From: Liolophura sinensis
Lineage: Eukaryota > Mollusca > Polyplacophora > Chitonida > Chitonidae
Length of the DNA stretch: 60,000 nucleotides
Direction of reading: 5' to 3'
Assembly: GCF_032854445.1 (NCBI RefSeq)
Contig: NC_088295.1
Span: forward strand, 91,259,805 to 91,319,804
The position numbers and the translations under genes are program-made. Every line of letters begins with the position of its first letter. Position 1 is the stretch's first letter. Of this stretch, positions 54,701 through 60,000 are shown one piece after another. The notes under the pieces are model-generated. The model searched no databases. It saw only the letters and a list, made by a program, of their open reading frames with translations, and was not told where the DNA came from.

Positions 54701-56130
54701 TTAACTGATGTTGTAACTGTTCGACTGACAGTCTGACTGAATAACTGACGTTCTGACTGACCGACGGACGGTCTGACTGATTAACTGATGTTCTAACTGT
54801 TCGGCTGACGGTCTGACTGAATAACTGGTGGTATAACCCCTCGACTGACGTTATGAATGATTAACTGGGGTTCTGACTGATCGACTGACATTCTGACTAA
54901 TCGACTGGTGTTATGACTTATCGACATACCTTCTGGTTGATCGACTGACGTTCTGACTGATCGACTGACGCTCTGACTGATGGATTGACGGTCTAGAAGA
55001 TCGACTGCCGGCCTTGATGATAAATGGACGCGCTGATTTTTTGACTAACGGTATGACTGATCAACTGGTGACCTGACTGATTAACTGATGTTTCTAACTG
55101 TTCGACTGACGTTCTGACTAATCGACTGGCGTTATGACTGATTAACTAGCGGTGTGAATGATAGACTGACGTTCTGACCCATGGACTGACATTCTGACTT
55201 ATTGACTGACGACTGACTGATCAACTGGCGGTATAGCTGATTAACTGGCGGGCTGACTAATCGACTGACTGTCTGAGTGATTAACAGACTTTTTGACTTT
55301 TTGACTGACGGTCTGACTGATCGATTGACCGCTGACTGATCGACTAGCGGTATGACTGACTAACTGACTGTGGCTCATTAACTCTGTCTCTCTGCATGAA
55401 CTGTCGGTTACGAAGGCTGAGGATTCCAAAAAGAGTACACAGAAGCATGAGACTTCTCTTACTAAGAATTTAGTATGGTGCTGATAATGACAATGATCAT
55501 TTAATATGATGATTGCCGCTTATGGTTCCTTGTCACACATGTACAAATCTCTCATAATATGTTATCAAAAACGCAGCTTGTGTTTGACAGGTGGTGCCTA
55601 TTACATGATTTCTCGGAGCCTTGGTCCTGAGTTTGGAGGCGCTATCGGGATCATCTTTTCCTTGGCCAACGCCGTTGCTGCGGCCATGTACATCGTAGGC
55701 TTTGCAGAAACTGTGGTAGACTTGTTGCAGGTATGACAGTTTGACAAGGTAGACTGAGCTTAAATTGCAGTTTGGCTTTTCAAACTGTGTTCAGAAAGAG
55801 ACGTGTCTTATTGTGGACGAGGAAGAACAGGCGAGATTATACATTGCAGAAAATAATATGACGATGCCTGTCTTTACTGCTATGAACACTAAAACTAGAT
55901 ATCCATCAACACTTGATGACAAATAGATGGCTAATTAATGCCGGACTTGTAGATAGATCAAGCTCAATTTGTGGGAATATAGTTTAGCTCATGCAAGGCT
56001 TATTTGTGTTATACAGGAAACTGAAAAAGCCATCACCGGAAACCCTTTGCACGACATTCGGATCATAGGCTGTTGTACAGCCGTCGTTCTGCTGGGTATA
56101 CTGCTTATAGGCATGGAATGGGAAGCAAAG
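42530..56130 (+). CDS. SLC12A2: Na-K-Cl cotransporter (SLC12A1/A2-like), 5' five exons, gene runs off the window
   Basis: Five exons (42530-42742, 52691-52780, 53165-53336, 55591-55730, 56017-56130) join in phase to 243 residues. After a 100-residue cytosolic N-terminus come [13 protein letters not shown]1 ([15 protein letters not shown]), TM2, the [20 protein letters not shown] block with TM3, FAETVVDLL, and NDIRII-like HDIRIIG with a further TM segment and GMEWEAK. These are signatures of the NKCC branch rather than NCC or KCC. The protein would carry Na+, K+ and 2 Cl- across the plasma membrane. The symbol marks the branch; it may be co-orthologous to SLC12A1 and SLC12A2. The family has about 1,000-1,200 residues, so most of the gene lies beyond 60,000. 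An undetected exon between the first two is possible, since that region is variable. Confidence 0.92.
42743..43160 (+). other. SLC12 intron 1, proximal part
   Basis: AT-rich intron, no feature recognised. Confidence 0.5.
43161..43395. repeat. Degenerate ~30-bp repeat (AAGCGAAAGAGTTCTC type)
   Basis: Seven or so poorly matched units share ATCAC(A)AA(A/G)CGAAAGA and GTTCTC. They give a 72-codon frame at 43,207-43,425 that is taken as a repeat by-product. Confidence 0.7.
43575..43710 (-). repeat. SINE family 1 fragment, strongly diverged
   Basis: TATTTATTTAATTCTCGGCG...TTCACTTATACACC...GAGATGGAGGAATGAG resembles the tail and centre of the SINE in reverse, with many substitutions. The boundary is uncertain. 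Confidence 0.5.
43711..44124 (+). other. SLC12 intron 1, between repeats
   Basis: No feature recognised. Confidence 0.45.
44125..45285. repeat. ~29-31-bp G/purine-rich minisatellite, about 37 copies
   Basis: Units of GTTAGAGAGGGGAAAGTGGC + GGTGCCGGT with many variants. The + strand is G-rich throughout (clusters of GG and GGGG), so the array has strong strand asymmetry and could form G-quadruplex or R-loop structures when transcribed. Intron 1 of SLC12. Confidence 0.93.
45286..46490 (+). other. SLC12 intron 1: single-copy part with a SINE head fragment
   Basis: Apart from the SINE fragment at 45,975-46,103 and a short (TA)n at about 45,664-45,680, nothing is recognised. Confidence 0.5.
45975..46103 (-). 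repeat. SINE family 1, tRNA-like head fragment
   Basis: CCCACGTACGGCCGGAGAGG...GAGCTGGACTTGAACTCACA...GAACTACGGAGGCCCC is the head half in reverse. The central and tail parts are missing. Confidence 0.88.
46495..46810. repeat. 26-bp minisatellite (TGTCCTGTCTAGTGTAGTCA + TTCGAA), about 12 copies
   Basis: Very regular in its middle part, where the copies are nearly identical, and more diverged at both ends. Intron 1 of SLC12. Confidence 0.95.
46811..47320 (+). other. SLC12 intron 1, transition into the 45-bp array
   Basis: The part after 47,130 has sporadic similarity to the following array (GTGATTTGGAT, TCTACAC). No other feature. Confidence 0.45.
47320..50565. repeat. 45-bp minisatellite (GTAATTTGGATGTCACATCT + ACGCTAGTC...), about 70 copies
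   Basis: Units carry GTGTAATTTGGATGTCACAT, CTACGCTAGTCTTATATCAA and CATTG. Because 45 is a multiple of 3, long repetitive frames exist (231 codons minus strand at 47,505-48,200, with a 15-residue repeat [15 protein letters not shown]). A 493-bp block is duplicated inside it. Intron 1 of SLC12. Confidence 0.95.
49080..50090. repeat. 493-bp near-identical tandem duplication inside the 45-bp array
   Basis: Sequence from about 49,080 repeats from about 49,573 with offset 493. Translations of 49,100-49,294 and 49,593-49,787 are identical, and I noticed only scattered changes such as TTTGTATTTGG / TTTGTCTTTGG. This is the youngest visible event in the array. Confidence 0.92.
50566..50925 (+). other. 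SLC12 intron 1, between arrays
   Basis: It includes a short TATTTATTTGGTTCGTGTTT piece reminiscent of the SINE tail (about 50,598-50,640), too short to annotate as a copy. Nothing else. Confidence 0.45.
50926..51512. repeat. 30-bp minisatellite (GTGATCACATCTGATAATGG + TAACTGGGTC), about 19 copies
   Basis: Highly regular with CACATC/CCCATC and GGGTC/GGATC/GGGTG variants in alternating order. At 30 bp it is open in one + frame (181 codons) and two minus frames (226 and 215 codons), all translations of the repeat. Intron 1 of SLC12. Confidence 0.96.
51513..52009 (+). other. SLC12 intron 1, nothing recognised
   Basis: Single-copy sequence; GTACGGCGTCGAAGGTCAAT at about 51,790 faintly recalls SINE tails but is not assignable. 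Confidence 0.45.
52010..52390 (-). repeat. SINE-like repeat, family 2 (copy 3, tRNA-like head visible)
   Basis: GGTTTAGCATTGTACTGAAC, CATATGACGACGAAGAGTCA and TGAGCACAAAGCGAGACAGC are shared with the copies at 12.0 and 39.7 kb. On the minus strand the right end reads GATGGCCTGATGGTTAGAAC (A-box-like) and then GACCCGGGATCAAAGTCGGG, compatible with a degenerate tRNA head. Confidence 0.75.
52691..52780 (+). CDS. SLC12A2: SLC12 gene, exon 2 (basic linker to TM1, residues 72-101)
   Basis: It follows a long T run and CAG; the donor is GTGAGT. The product is [20 protein letters not shown] then [10 protein letters not shown]. The end is the conserved pre-TM1 segment of NKCC; the start is strongly basic and variable. 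The preceding intron is about 9.9 kb and mostly minisatellite. Confidence 0.88.
52781..53164 (+). other. SLC12 intron 2
   Basis: Short intron. An 89-codon frame (52,785-53,054) has no motif and starts in the donor region; taken as chance. Confidence 0.5.
53165..53336 (+). CDS. SLC12A2: SLC12 gene, exon 3 (TM1-TM2, residues 102-158)
   Basis: The acceptor TTCTTGCAG and donor GTGAGC (phase 1) enclose TM1 with [13 protein letters not shown], then [20 protein letters not shown] (TM2) and STNG-like CTNGEVEGG. In cation-chloride cotransporters the broken TM1 helix around Gly-Val-Met contributes to ion sites; these residues are kept. Confidence 0.95.
53540..55375. repeat. ~20-bp degenerate minisatellite (GACTGATTAACTGGCGGTCT), about 90 copies
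   Basis: A long, poorly homogenised array of GACTGATCGACTGACGGTCT-like units fills most of SLC12 intron 3 (53,337-55,590). Local higher-order copies occur (for example AACTGATGTTCTAACTGTTC recurring near 54,460-54,800). Confidence 0.95.
55591..55730 (+). CDS. SLC12A2: SLC12 gene, exon 4 (TM3 region, residues 159-205)
   Basis: The acceptor TTTGACAG and donor GTATGA enclose [20 protein letters not shown] then [20 protein letters not shown]. The [16 protein letters not shown] block is nearly invariant in NKCC proteins, and the Tyr there helps bind K+ in the family. Confidence 0.96.
55731..56016 (+). other. SLC12 intron 4
   Basis: Short AT-rich intron, nothing recognised. Confidence 0.5.
56017..56130 (+). 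CDS. SLC12A2: SLC12 gene, exon 5 (next TM segment, residues 206-243)
   Basis: The acceptor GTTATACAG and donor GTTAGT (non-optimal, T at +3) enclose 38 codons in phase 0 with [19 protein letters not shown] and IGMEWEAK. The last 37 nt of this exon and its weak donor are the seed of the 47-bp array that follows. Confidence 0.94.
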
Positions 56131-59100
56131 GTTAGTGATCGGGTATAGCGCTTAAAGGCATGGAATGTGAGGCAAAGGTTAGGGATCGGGTATAGTGCTT
56201 AAAAACCTGGAATTGGAGGCAAAGGTTAGTGATCGGGTATAGTGCTTATAGACATGGAATGGGAGGCAAAGGTTAGTGATCGGGTATAGTGCTTATAGAC
56301 ATGGAATGGGAGGCAAAGGTTGATGCGTGGGTATAGTGCTTATAGACATGGAATGGGAGGCTACGGTTAGTGCGCGGGTATAGTGCTTATAGACATGGAA
56401 TGGGAGGCAAAGGTTGGTGATCGAGTATAGTGCTTATAGACATGGAATGGGAGGCAATGTTTAGTGCGCGGGTATAGTGCTTATAGACATGGAATGTGGA
56501 GGCAAATGTTGGTGTGCGGGTATAGTGCTTATAGACATGGAATGGGAGGCAAAGGTTGGTGCGCGGGAATAGTGCTTATAGAAATGGAATGGGAAGCAAA
56601 GGTTAGTGATCTAGTTTGGTGCTTATAGACATGGAATGGGAGGCAAGGTTAGTGATCCGGTATGGTGCTTATAGACATGGAATGGGAGGCAAAGTTAATG
56701 CACTGGTATAGTGCTTATAGACGTGGAATGGGAGGCAAAGGTTAGTGCGCAGGTATAATGCTTATAGACATGGAATAGAAGGCAAGGTTAGTGCGCGGGT
56801 ATAGTGCTTATAAACATGGAATGGGAGGCAAAGGTTAGTGGTCGGGTATAGTGCTTATAGACATAGAATGTGAGGCAAAGGTTGGTGCGCGGGGATAGTG
56901 CTTATAGACATGGAATGGGAGGCAAGGTTAATGCGCGGGTATGGTGCTTATAGACATGAAATGGGAGGCAAAGGTTGGTGATCGAGTATAGTGCTTATAG
57001 ACATGGAATGGGGGGCAATGTTTAGTGCGCGGGTATAGTGCTTATAGACATGGAATGGGAGGCAAATGTTGGTGTGCGGGTATAGTGCTTATAGACATGG
57101 AATGGGAGGCAAAGGTTGGTGCGCGGGTATAGTGCTTATAGACATGGAATGGGAAGCAAAGGTTAGTGATCTAGTATGGTGCTTATAGACATGGAATGGG
57201 AGGCAAAGTTAGTGCGCTGGTATAGTGCTTATAGACATGGAATGGGAGGCAAAGTTAGTGCGCGGGTATAGTGCTTATAGACATGAAATTGGAAGCAAAG
57301 GTTAGTGATCTGGTATGGTGCTTATAGACATGGAATGGGAGGCAAAGTTAGTGCGCGGGTATAGTGCTTATAGACATGGAATGGGAGGCAAAGGTTGGTG
57401 CGAGGGTATAATGCTTATAGACATGGAATGTGAGGCAAAGGTTGGTGATCGAGTATAGTGCTTATAGACATGCAATGGGGGGCAATGTTTAGTGCGCGGG
57501 TATAGTGCTTATAGACATGGAATGGGAGGCAAATGTTGGTGTGCGGGTATAGTGCTTATAGACATGGAATGGGAGGCAAAGGTTGGTGCGCGGGTATAGT
57601 GCTTATAGACATGGAATGGGAAACAAAGGTTAGTGATCTAGTATGGTGCTTATAGACATGGAATGGGAGGCAAGGTTAGTGATCCGGTATGGTGCTTATA
57701 GACATGGAATGGGAGGCAAAGTTAATGCACTGGTATAGTGCTTATAGACGTGGAATGGGAGGCAAAGGTTAGTGCGCAGGTATAATGCTTATAGACATGG
57801 AATAGAAGGCAAGGTTAGTGCGCGGGTATAGTGCTTATAAACATGGAATGGGAGGCAAAGTTTAGTGATCTGGTATGGTGCTTATAGACATGGAATGGGA
57901 GGCAAAGGTTAGTGATCGGGTATAGTGCTTATAGACATGGAATGGGAGGCAAAGGTTAGTGATCGGGCATAGTGCTTATAGACATGGAATGGGAGGCAAA
58001 GGTTAGTGGTCGGGTATAGTGCTTATAGACATGGAATGGGAGGCAAAAGTTGGTGCGCGGGTATAGTGCTTATAGACATGGAATGGGAGGCAAAGGTTAG
58101 TGCGCGGGTATAGTGCTTATAAACATGGAATGGGAGGCAAAGTTTAGTGATCCGGTATGGTGCTTATAGACATGGAATGGGAGGCAAAGGTATTGCGCGG
58201 GTATAGTGCTTATAGACATAGAATGGGAGGCAAAGGTTAGTGCGCGGGTATAATGCTTATAGACATGGAAAAGGGGGCAAATGTTAGTGATCCGTTATAG
58301 TGCTTATAGACATGGAATGGGAGACAATGTTTAGTGCGCGGGTATAGTGCTTATATACATGGAATGGGAGGCAAAGGTTAGGGATCGGGTATAGTGCTTA
58401 TAGGCATGGGGTGGGAGGCAAAGGTTAGTGATCGCGTATAGTGCTTATAGACATGGAATGGGAGGCAAGGTTAGTGCGCGCGTATAGTGCTTAAAGAGAT
58501 GGAATGGGGGGCAAGGTTAGTGCGCGGGTATAGTGCTTATAGACATGGAATGGGATGCAAAGGCTAGTGCGCGGGTATGGTGCTTATGGACATGAAATAG
58601 GAGGCAAAGGTTGGTGCGCGGGTATGTTGCTTATAGACATGGAATGGGAGGCAAAGGTTAGTGATCGGGTATAGTGCTTAAAAACCTGGATTGGGTGGCA
58701 AATGTTGGTGCGCGGGAAAAGTGCTTATAGACATGGAATGGGAGGCAAAGGATAGTGCGCGGGTATAGTGCTTTTAGACGTGAAATGGGAGGCAAGGTTA
58801 GTGCGCGGGGATAGTGCTTATAGACATCAAATGGGAGGCAAAGGTTGATGCGCGGGTATAGTGCTTATAGACATGGAATGGGAGGAAAAGGGATGTGATT
58901 AGGTATAGTGCTTATAGACATGGAATGAGAAGCAAAGGTTAGTGCTCGGGTATAATGCTTATAGACATGGAATGGGGGGCAAAGTTTGGTGCGTGTGTAT
59001 AGTGCTTATAGACATGGAATGTGGAGCAAATGTTAGTGCGCGGGTATAGTGCTTATAGACTTGAAATGGGAGGCAAAGGTTAGTGATCCGGTATGGTGCT

Positions 59101-59560
59101 TATAGACATGGAATGGGAGGCAAAGGTTAGTGCGCTGGTATAGTGCTTATAGACATGGAATGGGAGGCAAATGTTAGTGCGCGGGTATAGTGCTTATAGA
59201 CATGAAATGGGAAGCAAAGGTTAGTGATCTGGTATGGTGCTTATAGACATGGAATGGGAGGCAAAGTTAGTGCGCGGGTATAGTGCTTATAGACATGGAA
59301 TGGGAGGCAAAGGTTAGTGCGAGGTTATAATGCTTATAGACATGGAATAGAAGGCACAGGTTAGTGCGCGGGTCTAGTGCTTATAGACATGGAATGGGAG
59401 GCAAGGTTAGTGCGCGGGTATAGCGCTTACAGACATGGAATGTGAGGCAAGGTTAGTGCGCGGGTATAGTGCTTATAAACGTGGAATGGGAGGCAAAGGT
59501 TAGTGCGCTGGTATGGTGCTTACAGACATGGCATGGGAGGCAAAGTTTATTGGGTGGGTA
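56131..59560 (+). repeat. 47-bp minisatellite seeded by exon 5 end plus splice donor (about 73 copies)
   Basis: Unit: GTTAGTGATCGGGTATAGTG + CTTATAGACATGGAATGGGA + GGCAAAG. The exon 5 end reads GGGTATACTGCTTATAGGCA + TGGAATGGGAAGCAAAG, followed by GTTAGTGATC. So each unit is 37 nt of exon end plus 10 nt of intron, and the first repeat starts at the donor (56131, next at 56178). Variants (GATCGGG, GCGCGGG, GATCTAG) occur in repeated order, showing block duplication. The frame is lost (47 is not a multiple of 3). Confidence 0.97.
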
Positions 59561-60000
59561 TATTGCCTGTTACACCCATGTGATGAAAAATCAGGTAAAT
59601 GATACAAAAACGGTTACATGAGTAAATCAGGAAAGTTGGGAAGGAATGCTTTGTGTTTCTCTCAATTAAAGTTAAACACAAATGTAAATTAAAACTGCCT
59701 TGAATTTAAAAAGAAACAAATATAACTTGTTGTGAGCCAAGGCAGTCGTGTTTTCTTGATTTTCATTGGTTGCGGGGATTAACTCAGTGAAGGGCATTAC
59801 TTATGGTAAAGGCAGATGCCTCTGTTTTATTATTATTTTTTTTTAAGTATTAATACCTTCCAGCTACCATTTATCTCCAGACTGTACAGCATGTTTGTGT
59901 AGACCTGTATACAGGCAAGCGTTGTGAACCATAAATAGATGTTAACAAAAATCAACCGCCCTATTTACTTTACTGGGGCGCCATCACCAGAGGTAGGGGC
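59561..60000 (+). other. SLC12 intron 5 after the array, window end
   Basis: No SLC12 exon similarity is seen, so the next exon lies beyond the window. AT-rich, with a T-run at about 59,837-59,844. Confidence 0.5.

Overview
This window looks like nuclear DNA from a marine lophotrochozoan, most likely a mollusc (a brachiopod is possible). It holds parts of two intron-rich metazoan genes with GT/AG splice sites. It also carries several copies of a tRNA-headed SINE with an (AAAT)n tail, of a type I associate with mollusc genomes, and by my rough estimate about a third of it is minisatellite. The taxon is an inference; the splicing, repeats and reading frames are read directly.

Left (1-18,600): a complete-looking gene on the + strand for an atypical, nuclear-type I-kappa-B protein. 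Ten coding exons between 1,751 and 17,282 join in consistent phase to a predicted 972 residues: a long Ser/Pro/Thr-rich N-terminal half and about six C-terminal ankyrin repeats. Its introns are full of minisatellites. Middle (18,600-42,500): intergenic DNA with SINEs, two large minisatellites (21.8-22.8 kb and 23.5-25.1 kb) and, at about 26.4-39.4 kb, a decayed Polinton/Maverick (adintovirus-like) element. That element carries inverted terminal-repeat-like ends and pseudogenes for an integrase with chromodomain, packaging ATPase, small PX-like proteins, penton, major capsid remnant, adenain-like protease and, on the opposite strand, family B DNA polymerase. A SINE with an 11-bp target duplication splits the polymerase. 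About 2.2 kb of repeat-rich DNA, including a 74/75 matched inverted repeat, interrupts the right side. Right (42,530-end): the first five recognised coding exons of an SLC12 Na-K-Cl cotransporter on the + strand, running off the window, again with minisatellite-filled introns.

The most unusual signal is that minisatellites grow out of splice donors. In I-kappa-B intron 6 and in SLC12 intron 5 the repeat unit is the last 27-37 nt of the preceding exon plus its own donor, repeated about 19 and 73 times. In the I-kappa-B case many units also carry a copy of the acceptor, so each is a potential 30-nt in-frame mini-exon encoding an ankyrin-loop peptide. A third array (I-kappa-B intron 2) starts exactly at the donor.

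The two host genes are not obviously linked in function: one acts in NF-kappa-B signalling, the other in ion and volume transport. The Polinton genes once formed one replication, packaging and integration module but are now too broken to work.
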